A stretch of DNA of 64,000 nt from Moritella sp. F3 (GTDB taxonomy: Bacteria > Pseudomonadota > Gammaproteobacteria > Enterobacterales > Moritellaceae). Below the pieces are notes generated by a model. The model saw only the letters and a program-made list of their open reading frames with translations. It was not told the DNA's origin and did no database searches. Where the stretch lies: assembly GCF_015082335.1 (NCBI RefSeq), contig NZ_BLRL01000013.1, forward strand, positions 62,001 through 126,000. The letters run 5' to 3'. Made by a program: the position numbers and the translations under genes. How positions within the stretch are numbered: position 1 is the stretch's first letter; each line of letters starts with the position of its first letter. Shown here in pieces: positions 47,015-56,705 of the stretch.

Positions 47015-47875
47015 ATGTCATTAATGACAGAAAAAGTAAAAGATTACATACAGCTTACTCGCATGGATAAACCCATCGGCACCTTGCTATTATTGTGGCC
47101 GACGTTATGGGCGTTGTGGATTGCAGCTGAAGGATTACCAAAATTAGATGTGCTGCTGGTCTTTACACTGGGCGTGATCTTAATGCGTGCCGCTGGCTGT
47201 GTGATTAATGACTTTGCTGACCGACATGTAGATGGTCATGTAAAGCGCACTGAAAATAGACCGATGGCAGCTGGGCGTATATCAAGTCGCGCTGCGTTAA
47301 CATTTTTCTTTGCGTTGACCTTGTTAGCTTTCTTGCTTGTTCTGACCATGAATACATTGACTATCATGCTATCGTTTGCGGCAGTCGGCCTTGCTGCATG
47401 TTATCCATTTATGAAACGTTATACTCATCTACCTCAGGTAGTACTTGGTATGGCATTTGGTTGGGCTATTCCAATGGGTTTTGCGGCGCAACTTGATACC
47501 GTTCCGAGTTATGCCTGGTTATTATTTGTCGCTAATATTTTATGGACAGTGGCTTATGATACGTTATATGCCATGGTCGATCGTGATGATGATTTAAAGA
47601 TTGGGATTAAATCTACCGCTATTTTATTTGCTGAAAAAGATAAACTGATTGTGGGACTGTTACAGCTATCATCGCTGTTATGTCTTGGTATGTTAGGTTG
47701 GTTACTGGTATTGCCAAGCGTGTACTTTATTGGTTTGACTATCGTGGCCGGATTGTTTGTCTATCAACAAACCTTGATTGTTGAGCGCGATAGAGCTTCT
47801 TGTTTTAAAGCTTTTTTACATAATAATTATGTGGGTATGGTTATCTTTATAAGCTTGGTTTTAAGTTATTTATAG
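47015..47875 (+). CDS. ubiA: 4-hydroxybenzoate polyprenyltransferase
   Basis: A 286-residue membrane prenyltransferase that attaches the polyprenyl tail to 4-hydroxybenzoate. The two Asp-rich motifs are visible: N-D-F-A-D-R-H-V-D near residue 65-75, followed by R-P-M-A-A-G, and [12 protein letters not shown] in the second half. About nine helices can be traced. It is coupled with ubiC and followed by a terminator. Confidence 0.97.
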   Translation: MSLMTEKVKDYIQLTRMDKPIGTLLLLWPTLWALWIAAEGLPKLDVLLVFTLGVILMRAAGCVINDFADRHVDGHVKRTENRPMAAGRISSRAALTFFFALTLLAFLLVLTMNTLTIMLSFAAVGLAACYPFMKRYTHLPQVVLGMAFGWAIPMGFAAQLDTVPSYAWLLFVANILWTVAYDTLYAMVDRDDDLKIGIKSTAILFAEKDKLIVGLLQLSSLLCLGMLGWLLVLPSVYFIGLTIVAGLFVYQQTLIVERDRASCFKAFLHNNYVGMVIFISLVLSYL

Positions 47876-47904
47876 GTAAAGGTTGACGATACACAGAATA
47901 ATAA

Positions 47905-47928
47905 AAAAGGAGCCGAGGCTCCTTTTTT
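47905..47928. terminator. Bidirectional terminator between ubiA and plsB
   Basis: AAAAGGAGC (47905-47913) pairs with GCTCCTTTT (47918-47926), loop CGAG, with an A-run before and a T-run after. Confidence 0.93.
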
Positions 47929-47994
47929 ATTATCTTCAATATCAAATATCAGGCCGTTGCTGATTATATAAATCAAAGGTCTTCGGCATTAATG

Positions 47995-50442
47995 CTAGGC
48001 GTTGTTAGATTGCTGACTGAGCATTACATCTGAGATCGTTTGTTTTACTTCTAACGTCGTTAAATTTCTAACAGTGTTAGCTAACAGACTGATCTTATCT
48101 GCTTTCGCGGTACCTGTATCGGATAAGTAATGCAGTTCTTGCAGCTTATCAATAAAGATGGTCAGTACTTTCTTATCAAAGAACTCTGGCGCGCTCACAC
48201 CATTGAGTGACGATAGACGCTCGGCAATCAACTGACTACGATCTTCAAGGTGAGTCCGTTCAATTACTTGGTCATGCTCTAATACTGTTAGTACGATTGC
48301 ATAGCGCTGTAATGTTTCTTGGATGCTGGCAGCAAGTAGCTTCAATGACATGAGGCGTTCGTTCACCGGAGTGACGATATCATTGTCATTGTTAATCAAT
48401 CCTTGTTCTTGCATTTCAGTTAACGTGTTATTAATGCAATCACTTAACTCATCTTTTGAGTACTTCAAGAATAGTTCAGCTTGAATTAGCGGGTAAAGTT
48501 GACAAACTTTAGCGTTAATATCTTCGACTGTCGTTGTCGGTGTATCTGCCACGATCGCCGCAATTAAAGACGGTAGCGCAAACAAGTGTAGAATATTATT
48601 ACGATAGAAAGTTAATAATACGGCTTGCTCGTATGACATAGATAGCATTTGTCCTAAGCTATCTTCACGTACGGTGAATTTTTTCAGTGATATTGCTTGA
48701 TCTAGAATTTCTTCTGCACTATTTTCTGGCAAGGTACTGAATTCACTATAAGGGTTATTGCGTAATAGTTTTAGGTAGCTATCAATTTGCTGTACTAAAA
48801 TTTCTCGGCTTAAGGCCTTATGTGGTGCAGCGTGTAAAATGAGTGCACAGATAGTTAATGAGTTCACCGCGGCTGCACTATTGATATTTACCATGACTTT
48901 ATTGGCAAGATCACGAGTGGTTTGCTGTAACCATTGCGGTTGCTCTTCGACAGGCATATTCATGTCATCGCGCCAGTTTTCAACGTGTTTATTTAAATAT
49001 TGATTCAGGTTGATTGGTTCACCAAAGTTTACAAATGCTTGGCCGTAATTTTTCAATTTTTTAGCGATACCAAATACCTGGAACATACTTTCTTTTTTCT
49101 TATTGGCACCAGACAATTCTTTTACATAGGTGCTTACTTCCATCACATGATCGTAGCCTAGATATACAGGCACTAAGGTGATTGGTCGGTTTTGCTCTCT
49201 TAACATCGCTTGTAGCGTCATGTTAAGCATACCTGTTTTCGGTGGTAATAAACGTCCTGTACGGCTACGCCCACCTTCGGTAAAGAATTCAACCGAATAA
49301 CCTTTCGAGAATAGCAAACTTAAGTACTCTCTAAAAATGGTCGCGTAAAGTTTGTTGCCTTTAAATGTACGACGCAAGAAGAATGCACCACCACGGCGGA
49401 ACATAGGCCCAGCAGGGAAGAAGTTAAGATTAATACCGGCAGCAATGTGCGGTGGAATCAAACCTTCATTATAAATCACATAAGAAATAAGTAAGTAATC
49501 CATGTGGCTACGATGACAAGGCATGAATACAATTTCATGGCCATCGGCTGCAAGTTTACGCACTTGTTCGGCATTGTTTACTTTGATACCGCTGTATATT
49601 TTATTCCATAACCAGCTCATGAAATTACTGGTGTTTTTGACGAGTTTATACGAGAAGTCACTGGCAATTTCATCGATATAATCGTTGGCGCGTTTTTCAG
49701 CTTTTTGTGCTGAAATGTTATGTTCCGCTATCTCAACTTGAATCGCTTTTTTTACTTCTGGATTACGTAATAGTTGTTCAAACAATTGGTAACGATTTGG
49801 TAGTTTAGGACCCGACGCCGCTAACTTTTGACGACTAAAATGGATCTTCGCAACACGAATTAATTTTTGTGCGAGTTTCTCGTCACTACCGTGTTGATCA
49901 GCCATGAAACGCAGTGACACAGGATTATTAAAGCGAACTAAGTTGTCTTTACGGTTCAGTCCGACGATTAACGTTTTGCGCAAGCGGCTTGGTGAAATAC
50001 TGTTAGCTAATGATAGCAGTGGCACTTGGCCTTCTTTTCCTGGTGCACGGCCCCAAAATAATGCTACTGGCATCAATTGAATGTCGAGGACTTTATCATC
50101 TTTGTGTAAACGTAATAATTGTTGGAATTCATCAAAAAATACGTCGGTATTTTTGGTCTTGCCAAACAGTGGGGCTGGATTATCTAAGCAAACGTGGCTA
50201 GGAATAATTACACCGTTAACTTTGATTGGTGTGAGCGGATCGGGCAGGCCTAGTTCTTTACAGGCGCGTTGTAATGCGACGAGATCCGTCATCGATTTAG
50301 TTTTCAAAGCATAAACAATAGGACGCGTTAAATCTAACTTTAACGCATCAACTGGGTTATCTGGTACGTACTGAGATTTAACTAAGCCGTTAACGAAACT
50401 TCGACTTAACATTGACGGTGTTTGTTGCATAATGGTTATCAT
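47995..50442 (-). CDS. plsB: Glycerol-3-phosphate 1-O-acyltransferase PlsB
   Basis: An 815-residue inner-membrane acyltransferase that starts phospholipid synthesis by acylating sn-glycerol 3-phosphate. The HX4D catalytic motif is in P-C-H-R-S-H-M-D-Y-L-L-I-S-Y, and F-F-T-E-G-G-R-S-R-T-G-R and V-P-V-Y-L-G-Y-D complete the acyltransferase blocks. Its size matches E. coli PlsB (about 807). A second in-frame ATG at 50430 is an alternative start. It is divergent from lexA, the common arrangement; dgkA is not between them. Confidence 0.96.
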   Translation of the reverse strand: MITIMQQTPSMLSRSFVNGLVKSQYVPDNPVDALKLDLTRPIVYALKTKSMTDLVALQRACKELGLPDPLTPIKVNGVIIPSHVCLDNPAPLFGKTKNTDVFFDEFQQLLRLHKDDKVLDIQLMPVALFWGRAPGKEGQVPLLSLANSISPSRLRKTLIVGLNRKDNLVRFNNPVSLRFMADQHGSDEKLAQKLIRVAKIHFSRQKLAASGPKLPNRYQLFEQLLRNPEVKKAIQVEIAEHNISAQKAEKRANDYIDEIASDFSYKLVKNTSNFMSWLWNKIYSGIKVNNAEQVRKLAADGHEIVFMPCHRSHMDYLLISYVIYNEGLIPPHIAAGINLNFFPAGPMFRRGGAFFLRRTFKGNKLYATIFREYLSLLFSKGYSVEFFTEGGRSRTGRLLPPKTGMLNMTLQAMLREQNRPITLVPVYLGYDHVMEVSTYVKELSGANKKKESMFQVFGIAKKLKNYGQAFVNFGEPINLNQYLNKHVENWRDDMNMPVEEQPQWLQQTTRDLANKVMVNINSAAAVNSLTICALILHAAPHKALSREILVQQIDSYLKLLRNNPYSEFSTLPENSAEEILDQAISLKKFTVREDSLGQMLSMSYEQAVLLTFYRNNILHLFALPSLIAAIVADTPTTTVEDINAKVCQLYPLIQAELFLKYSKDELSDCINNTLTEMQEQGLINNDNDIVTPVNERLMSLKLLAASIQETLQRYAIVLTVLEHDQVIERTHLEDRSQLIAERLSSLNGVSAPEFFDKKVLTIFIDKLQELHYLSDTGTAKADKISLLANTVRNLTTLEVKQTISDVMLSQQSNNA

Positions 50443-50562
50443 TCTGTTATTTAAAGTGCGAGAGTGCTTACTCCAATAATATCAGATACGTGGCTATAAA
50501 TCTGTGTTTAAGCACCAGCAAGCGGTTAATTCATTATTATTTTGATATACCGACTGCTTATA

Positions 50563-50615
50563 TTGCAAACTTGATTATACTGTATATAATTACAAGAAAC
50601 TGTATATAAAACCAG
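50563..50615 (+). promoter_or_regulatory. lexA promoter with two LexA (SOS) boxes
   Basis: The promoter is TTGCAA (50563-50568), 16 bases, TATAAT (50585-50590). Two SOS boxes overlap it: CTGTATATAATTACAA (50580-50595) and CTGTATATAAAACCAG (50600-50615). Each departs from CTGT-N8-ACAG at one base, and their starts are 20 bases apart. Double boxes are also found before E. coli lexA and support autorepression. Confidence 0.85.
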
Positions 50616-50627
50616 TTAGGGTTCATA

Positions 50628-51251
50628 ATGAAAGCATTGACACAAAGACAAGCAGAAGTATTTGAATTAGTTAAGCAGCATATTAAAAATACCGGCATGC
50701 CGCCAACCCGAGCTGAGATTGCGAAGGAACTTGGTTTTCGTTCGCCGAATGCTGCCGAAGAACATTTAAAAGCATTAGCCCGAAAAGGCCACATTGAAAT
50801 TTTAGCGGGTACCTCTCGCGGTATTCGTTTGTTGGTTAATGCTGAAGAAGCCAGTAATGAGAGTGGATTACCTTTGATCGGTCAGGTTGCCGCTGGTGAG
50901 CCAATTTTAGCGCAAGAACATATTGAGGCGCATTATAATGTTGACCCATCAATGTTCACGCCAAACGCTGATTTTTTATTGCGTGTTCGCGGCGAGAGTA
51001 TGCGCAACATTGGTATTATGGATGGCGATTTATTAGCGGTACATAAAACTAAAAACATCAGTAAAGGCCAAGTTGTTGTGGCACGCGTTGACGATGAAGT
51101 AACCGTGAAACGTTTTGAACAACAAGGCTGTGAAATTTTACTGCATCCTGAAAATGATGAAATGAGCACGATACGTGTTGATTTAAACTTCCAAAGCTTT
51201 GATATTGAAGGTGTTGCTGTGGGTATTATTCGTAATACTGATTGGATGTAA
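50628..51251 (+). CDS. lexA: LexA repressor
   Basis: A 207-residue SOS repressor. A winged helix-turn-helix occupies the first 65 residues ([14 protein letters not shown]). The self-cleavage bond is A89-G90 in Q-V-A-A-G-E-P, and the catalytic dyad is S124 (R-G-E-S-M) and K161 (T-V-K). RecA filaments trigger cleavage and so derepression. Two SOS boxes overlap its promoter. In E. coli lexA is followed by dinF; here a terminator and a chemotaxis operon intervene. Confidence 0.98.
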   Translation: MKALTQRQAEVFELVKQHIKNTGMPPTRAEIAKELGFRSPNAAEEHLKALARKGHIEILAGTSRGIRLLVNAEEASNESGLPLIGQVAAGEPILAQEHIEAHYNVDPSMFTPNADFLLRVRGESMRNIGIMDGDLLAVHKTKNISKGQVVVARVDDEVTVKRFEQQGCEILLHPENDEMSTIRVDLNFQSFDIEGVAVGIIRNTDWM

Positions 51252-51278
51252 TCACGCTTTACCTTGGTTGTTTTGAGG

Positions 51279-51316
51279 ATAGATAGTTAATAATCTTATG
51301 ACTATCTATCTTTTTA
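51279..51316 (+). terminator. Rho-independent terminator after lexA
   Basis: GATAGATAGT (51279-51288) pairs perfectly with ACTATCTATC (51302-51311), followed by TTTTT. It isolates lexA from the following chemotaxis operon. Confidence 0.9.
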
Positions 51317-51493
51317 TTTTGTATTTTCCGCCGTCTATTCTTGTTCTCTCATCTTGTAAACGACTTTAAATGTTGTCTTCACATCACAGTTCTCTCTATC
51401 GTCCACTTATTTATAAAATCCTTTCCTATACTCAACACGAGTTATATTAATAATTTATTTTTTAATACGTTTGTGTAAATACAGGATTAATTT

Positions 51494-51781
51494 ATGGAAC
51501 AAGCCCCCATCACCATGGAACTCGGTGAAAAGATCGATATCTCCGCGATCTCGAGCCTTAAAGCCACGCTTGATTCGTTGCCTATTAATACCGAACCTCA
51601 ACTTTTCGATGCACGTTACATCACGCATATAGACAGTGCATCTTGCCAACTTTTTTATGCTTATGCTCAACACTTAGCATTACATAATACGACACTGGTG
51701 TTTTTATCTCCGTCGGATAAATTTATGACGGTGGTAAAAGCGTTAGGATTTGAAACGGATTTTAATTACGCATCAATGTGA
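51494..51781 (+). CDS. STAS-domain protein at the head of a chemotaxis operon
   Basis: A 95-residue single STAS domain of the anti-sigma-factor-antagonist type. The conserved loop H-I-D-S-A-S-C-Q-L-F carries a serine at the position phosphorylated in SpoIIAA-like proteins. It is 9 bases upstream of cheY. STAS genes at the head of che operons occur in several gammaproteobacteria, with unclear roles in signalling-array or partner-switch control. The 242 bases upstream hold the lexA terminator and the presumed promoter. Confidence 0.88.
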   Translation: MEQAPITMELGEKIDISAISSLKATLDSLPINTEPQLFDARYITHIDSASCQLFYAYAQHLALHNTTLVFLSPSDKFMTVVKALGFETDFNYASM

Positions 51782-51790
51782 GGCACTCTA

Positions 51791-52153
51791 ATGAAACGAA
51801 TATTAGCTGTAGATGATTCGGTATCCATTCGTGAAATGGTCTTATTCACTTTAAAACAAGCAGGTTATCAGGTCGACTCGGCCGTCGATGGGGTTGATGG
51901 CTTAGCCAAAGCCAAGACTGGCCATTTCGATCTTATTATTTCAGATATTAATATGCCACGTATGGATGGTATTAGCTTAATTAGTCAATTACGTAATGAA
52001 AGTGCTTATAAATTTACGCCGATTCTGATGTTAACCACAGAATCTGGTGCGGATAAAAAAATGGCCGGTAAATCTGCTGGCGCAACTGGCTGGATCGTAA
52101 AACCTTTTAACCCAGAAAAACTCATTGCTACCGTACAAAAAGTATTGAGGTGA
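51791..52153 (+). CDS. cheY: CheY-like response regulator
   Basis: A 120-residue stand-alone receiver domain. D8-D9 form the acidic pocket, D52 in I-S-D-I-N-M-P is the phosphoacceptor, the switch Thr lies in L-T-T-E-S-G, and Lys is in W-I-V-K-P-F-N-P. No output domain is present. It is likely the output or phosphate sink of the CheA encoded next, whose start lies 2 bases after this stop. Confidence 0.92.
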   Translation: MKRILAVDDSVSIREMVLFTLKQAGYQVDSAVDGVDGLAKAKTGHFDLIISDINMPRMDGISLISQLRNESAYKFTPILMLTTESGADKKMAGKSAGATGWIVKPFNPEKLIATVQKVLR

Positions 52154-52155
52154 GC

Positions 52156-54213
52156 ATGGATATCGATCTTAAGCAGTTTCAACAAGTGTTTATTGAAGAA
52201 TGCCGAGAAGGCTTGGAGGTAATGGAATCCGAGTTACTCAAGCTCACTCCGGGTAACGTTGATAGTGAAGTTATTAATACCATTTTTCGGGTCGCGCATT
52301 CGATTAAGGGGGGCGCTGGTACATTCGGTTTTAATCAATTAACCGAATTCACGCACGTTGCTGAAACACTGCTTGATGATTTACGTGCAGAAAAAATAAC
52401 GCTTATTGATGGACACATTAATCTTTTTTTACAAACAAAAGATTGTTTAAGTGCCTGGATCCAACTGTTAGCGGAAGACTCGCAATCAATCCCAGAGGCG
52501 GCCGAAAGCCTCAAGCAACAATATAACCAATTTTTACAGCTTGATACGAATCAAAACACATTAGCGGTTGAGGATGATTTTGTTATTAAAGGAAATCCAT
52601 CAGCGTTTAATGAATACGATGATAATACTTGGTTAATCCACTTTATTCCCGGTCAGGATATTTTAAAACAAGGTAATGAACCGCGATTAATTTTTGCGGA
52701 ATTAGCTGAGATGGGAGAGCTTAAAGTAACACCTCAATGTAAAAATATTCCGACATGGAAAAATGTAGAACCTGAGGATATCTATGTAAGTTGGGAACTT
52801 GAGTTAGTCAGTTCGGTGAGTGAGGCGCAAATAAAAGAAGCATTTGAATGGGTGGAAGATGACTCTACGATAACGATCAATCGCTCTACTGCGTCAGATG
52901 AATCAGCAGACAATAAAATAGTAATAGTGAGTGATAAATTAAGTGAATCACCAGCCTCTGCAGCTGTTACGAAAAATATTGCTGCGCCTAAATCGGCAGA
53001 AACAAATTCAATCCGGGTATCAATCGATAAAGTGGATGCGTTAATCAATATGGTTGGTGAACTGGTGATCACACAAGCCATGTTAGGTGAGCTTGGGCAA
53101 AACTTTTCAGCTGAAAGATTACCGGCATTAAAAAAAGGTCTTGATCAGTTATCGCAACATACTCGAGAAATGCAAGACAGTGTGATGAAAATTAGGATGC
53201 TACCAATCCAATTTGCTTTTAATCGTATACCAAGAATGGTCAGAGATTTAAGTGAACAACTCGGTAAAAATGTATTACTGAGAATGCATGGAGAGGAAAC
53301 TGAGCTGGATAAAATTATGCTTGAGAAACTCTCCGATCCAATTGTACACCTGGTTCGTAATGCTTTGGACCATGGTATTGAAACGATTGCAGAGCGAAAG
53401 TTAGCGGGTAAAAGTGACGTCGCTTACCTTGATATAACCGCTTTTCATCAAGGTGGTGAGATCATTGTTGAGATCCGTGATGATGGCCGTGGGTTAAACC
53501 GCACGAAGATCCACGCAAAGGCGATTGAGAAAGGCATTGTTAATAAGGACTTAACTTACAGTGATAATCAGATTGATGAACTTATTTTTGCACCCGGCTT
53601 TTCAACTGTCGAGGAGGTAAGTGACATCTCTGGCCGTGGTGTTGGTATGGATGTTGTGAAACGTAATATTGAATCACTCGGTGGCGGCATTAAGATTGAA
53701 TCTACAACGGGTATAGGCAGTTGTTTTTCAATTCGCTTACCTTTAACGCTTTCTATTATGGATGGTCAGTTGGTAAAAATTGGCAGTAAAACTTATATCT
53801 TACCTATCATGTCAATTATTGAATCCTTGCAGTTAAAAACAGGTATGGTCACCAAGTTGGCCGATGATACCGAGGTATTTAAACTGCGTGATGAATTCAT
53901 TCCTATTATTCGCCTTTATCAAGTACTGAATCATGATTCGAGCCTTGAGCATATTACTGATGGCTTATTAGTGGTTGTTGAAAGTGGCAATAATAAATAT
54001 GGCCTATTAGTCGATGATTTAGCGGCGCAGCAGCAGGTCGTTATAAAAAACCTCGAAGATAACTTTATGAAAGTAAGTTGTGTTTCCGGCGCGACTATTT
54101 TAGGCAATGGCACGGTCGCATTAATTTTAGATATTGGAGATATTATCAAACGCGTGACAACTGAGCGCGATAAGTACCAACAAGCAGGTCTGCGTGCACA
54201 CGTTGCTGCTTAA
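52156..54213 (+). CDS. cheA: Chemotaxis histidine kinase CheA
   Basis: A 685-residue CheA from the ATG at 52156, preceded by GAGG; a GTG at 52150 overlaps the cheY stop. The P1 Hpt domain has phosphoacceptor H48 in A-H-S-I-K-G-G-A-G-T-F-G. A P2-like domain with W-L-I-H-F-I-P-G follows (about 150-245), then the P3 dimerisation helices, the P4 ATPase with V-R-N-A-L-D-H-G-I-E and G-R-G-V-G-M-D-V-V, and the P5 CheW-like domain. It phosphorylates CheY and CheB in response to the receptor. Confidence 0.96.
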   Translation: MDIDLKQFQQVFIEECREGLEVMESELLKLTPGNVDSEVINTIFRVAHSIKGGAGTFGFNQLTEFTHVAETLLDDLRAEKITLIDGHINLFLQTKDCLSAWIQLLAEDSQSIPEAAESLKQQYNQFLQLDTNQNTLAVEDDFVIKGNPSAFNEYDDNTWLIHFIPGQDILKQGNEPRLIFAELAEMGELKVTPQCKNIPTWKNVEPEDIYVSWELELVSSVSEAQIKEAFEWVEDDSTITINRSTASDESADNKIVIVSDKLSESPASAAVTKNIAAPKSAETNSIRVSIDKVDALINMVGELVITQAMLGELGQNFSAERLPALKKGLDQLSQHTREMQDSVMKIRMLPIQFAFNRIPRMVRDLSEQLGKNVLLRMHGEETELDKIMLEKLSDPIVHLVRNALDHGIETIAERKLAGKSDVAYLDITAFHQGGEIIVEIRDDGRGLNRTKIHAKAIEKGIVNKDLTYSDNQIDELIFAPGFSTVEEVSDISGRGVGMDVVKRNIESLGGGIKIESTTGIGSCFSIRLPLTLSIMDGQLVKIGSKTYILPIMSIIESLQLKTGMVTKLADDTEVFKLRDEFIPIIRLYQVLNHDSSLEHITDGLLVVVESGNNKYGLLVDDLAAQQQVVIKNLEDNFMKVSCVSGATILGNGTVALILDIGDIIKRVTTERDKYQQAGLRAHVAA

Positions 54214-54230
54214 GATAGGAGTGAATATAT

Positions 54231-54761
54231 ATGGATAATAATACGCTGACCGATACAGACGAACAATCGACACAGTTTTTGACATTTATAATGGCAGAGG
54301 AAGAGTACGGCGTCGAAATATTAGACGTACAAGAGATCCGAGGTTGGGAATCATGTACAGAAATACCCAATATGCCTGCGTATGTTAAAGGTGTGATTAA
54401 TCTACGTGGAACGATTGTACCGATCGTTGATTTACGACAGAAGTTTGGTCTAAAAAACATTGAATACAGTGCGATAACCGTGGTTATTGTCGTGAAAGTA
54501 TTAGTTGATGCTAAATCTAAAGTGATGGGACTTGTTGTTGATGCGGTTTCTGATGTCCATACCATTGCACATTGCGATATTAACTTGCCGCCACAATTAG
54601 GCTCAGATAATGGCCCTAGTGTCATTCGTGGTTTGGTATCAATCAAAGATAAAATGGTGGTGTTATTAAGCTCTAGTTTATTGTTAGATTTAGAACAATT
54701 TAAAAATATTGAAAACCTGAGCGTACATAATACACAGCCAGCGATGGTTGCCAATGGTTAG
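54231..54761 (+). CDS. cheW: Chemotaxis adaptor CheW
   Basis: A 176-residue adaptor that links receptor to CheA. Visible CheW segments are Y-G-V-E-I-L-D-V-Q-E-I, V-K-G-V-I-N-L-R-G-T-I-V-P-I-V-D-L-R and G-L-V-V-D-A-V-S-D-V. AGGAG precedes the ATG. Its 3' end overlaps the start of cheR by 8 bases. Confidence 0.95.
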   Translation: MDNNTLTDTDEQSTQFLTFIMAEEEYGVEILDVQEIRGWESCTEIPNMPAYVKGVINLRGTIVPIVDLRQKFGLKNIEYSAITVVIVVKVLVDAKSKVMGLVVDAVSDVHTIAHCDINLPPQLGSDNGPSVIRGLVSIKDKMVVLLSSSLLLDLEQFKNIENLSVHNTQPAMVANG

Positions 54762-55602
54762 CCTCTCTACACCACTATTGGGTGGTGCTATTCACGAGTG
54801 TGGAGCTGTTAACCTGATTATGCAGGATGCGGAATTTAACTATCTCTCGCAATTGGCTTTTCGAGAATCAGGCATTGTCATCAATGAATCTAAACGCGAT
54901 ATGCTTTATGGCCGAGTGATGAAAAGGATACGCCACCTTAAATTAAATGGATTTACTGCTTATTGTCAGTTATTACAAGATAGTTACGCTGGTGAATTGA
55001 GTGCGTTTATCAATGCTATTACCACTAATTTAACCGCCTTTTTTCGTGAAGAGTATCACTTTGATTTTTTAAAAAAGGTGGCATTAGCTAATTTTAAACA
55101 TCATAACCAAGACAAACGATTACGCATATGGTCTGCAGGGTGCTCGACAGGTCAAGAACCTTATTCAATTGCAATGAGTGTTCAGGGACAACTTCCTGAT
55201 TGGGACGTTAAAATATTAGCGACTGATTTAGATAGTGAGGTTTTATGGCGGGCACATCAGGGAAGGTATGATGATTTGATGGGGGTTCCGCTGCATTATC
55301 GCTCGCAATATTGCGCTGATATGGAGCATCAACATCGCTATGGAATGGATGATGAAATTAAACAGTTGATAGCCTTCAAACAATTGAATTTATTATCTCC
55401 ATGGCCGATGAGTGGCCTATTTGATGCGATTTTCTGTCGTAATGTTTTAATTTATTTTGATAATGAAACCAAGCGGAAATTGATACAACGATTTTACTCA
55501 AAGTTAAAACCAGGTGGTTATCTTTTTCTTGGACACTCTGAAAGCCTACAAAGTTCGAACACTAAATTTAAGTTAGTCGGTCAAACTATTTATCAACGCT
55601 AA
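54754..55602 (+). CDS. cheR: Chemotaxis protein methyltransferase CheR
   Basis: About 282 residues from the ATG at 54754; a TTG two codons up or a later ATG (MQDAEFNYLSQLAF) are other possible starts. It methylates receptor glutamates using S-adenosylmethionine. The N-terminal helical domain is followed by T-T-N-L-T-A-F-F-R-E, the SAM motif I-W-S-A-G-C-S-T-G-Q-E-P-Y-S, I-L-A-T-D-L-D and F-C-R-N-V-L-I-Y-F. The pair CheR/CheB implies methylation-based adaptation. Confidence 0.95.
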   Translation: MVSLSTPLLGGAIHECGAVNLIMQDAEFNYLSQLAFRESGIVINESKRDMLYGRVMKRIRHLKLNGFTAYCQLLQDSYAGELSAFINAITTNLTAFFREEYHFDFLKKVALANFKHHNQDKRLRIWSAGCSTGQEPYSIAMSVQGQLPDWDVKILATDLDSEVLWRAHQGRYDDLMGVPLHYRSQYCADMEHQHRYGMDDEIKQLIAFKQLNLLSPWPMSGLFDAIFCRNVLIYFDNETKRKLIQRFYSKLKPGGYLFLGHSESLQSSNTKFKLVGQTIYQR

Positions 55603-55640
55603 ATCTGCCACCATGTTGATGGTGCTATAAGGACCCGTTT

Positions 55641-56705
55641 ATGCAGAAAATAAAAGTACTTGTTGTCGACGACTCTGCATTAATGCGCAAAATACTAACC
55701 ACACTACTCAGCTTAGATTCAGATATTGATGTCGTGGGTAGTGCGATTGACCCTTTTGATGCGCGTGACAAAATAAAACAATTACACCCAGATGTATTAA
55801 CGCTTGATGTTGAAATGCCGGGTATGAATGGTTTGGCTTTTTTAGATAATTTAATGCGATTACGTCCCATGCCTGTTGTCATGGTATCAACACTGACATC
55901 GCAAGGTGCGCCAGTGACATTAAAAGCACTGGAGTTAGGTGCGTTTGATTTTATTGCTAAACCGACGGATAAGAGTACTCAATCATTGGGACTTTTTGGT
56001 GATGAACTTTGTACCAAAGTTAAATTAGCCAGCTGTGCAAATTTACGTGTTATGCGAGAGCCTATCCCCACGTTATTGACCAGCCAAGCAGTGCAAGAAG
56101 ATAGATTAATTGCTATTGGTGCATCCACGGGGGGAACCGAAGCCTTAAGGGAGTTATTAACTCCGCTAGTCCCGCCTTTTCCGCCTATTGTTGTTGCCCA
56201 ACATATACCTAAACATTTTAGTGGTGCATTTGCAAAGCGCCTCAACGAACATTGCCGTTTAACTGTGATTGAAGTAACGAGTGAAGAGGTCATACAGCAG
56301 GATCATGTATACATAGCCCCAGGTGATTGCCATTTAAAAGTGCAGCGTTCGGGACGCCGTTATACTTGCCAATTATTTGATGGTCCGGCGGTAAATCGCC
56401 ACAAGCCATCTGTTGATGTGTTACTTGGTTCGGTCGCTAAAGTCTATGGTGATAAAGCGATAGGTGTCATGTTGACTGGCATGGGTAAAGATGGTGCAGA
56501 AGGGTTATTAGCGATGCGTGACGCGGGTGCTTTAACAATTGCGCAAGATGAGGCTTCATCCGTTGTCTGGGGAATGCCGGGTGCCGCGGTTAGGTTGGGG
56601 GCTGCGATGGATATATTAAGTTTATCAAAAATTGCACCGACGCTAGCGACATTGGTAGAGAGAAAAATAGCGAAAGTGAAAAGGACGGCTCATGACTCGA
56701 TTTAA
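55641..56705 (+). CDS. cheB: Chemotaxis response regulator / methylesterase CheB
   Basis: A 354-residue enzyme with an N-terminal receiver domain (acidic pair near 10-11, phosphoacceptor in [11 protein letters not shown]) and a C-terminal methylesterase. The catalytic Ser is in [10 protein letters not shown], His in A-Q-H-I-P-K-H-F-S, and Asp in [14 protein letters not shown] precedes the ATG. The last 14 bases overlap the receptor gene. Confidence 0.96.
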   Translation: MQKIKVLVVDDSALMRKILTTLLSLDSDIDVVGSAIDPFDARDKIKQLHPDVLTLDVEMPGMNGLAFLDNLMRLRPMPVVMVSTLTSQGAPVTLKALELGAFDFIAKPTDKSTQSLGLFGDELCTKVKLASCANLRVMREPIPTLLTSQAVQEDRLIAIGASTGGTEALRELLTPLVPPFPPIVVAQHIPKHFSGAFAKRLNEHCRLTVIEVTSEEVIQQDHVYIAPGDCHLKVQRSGRRYTCQLFDGPAVNRHKPSVDVLLGSVAKVYGDKAIGVMLTGMGKDGAEGLLAMRDAGALTIAQDEASSVVWGMPGAAVRLGAAMDILSLSKIAPTLATLVERKIAKVKRTAHDSI

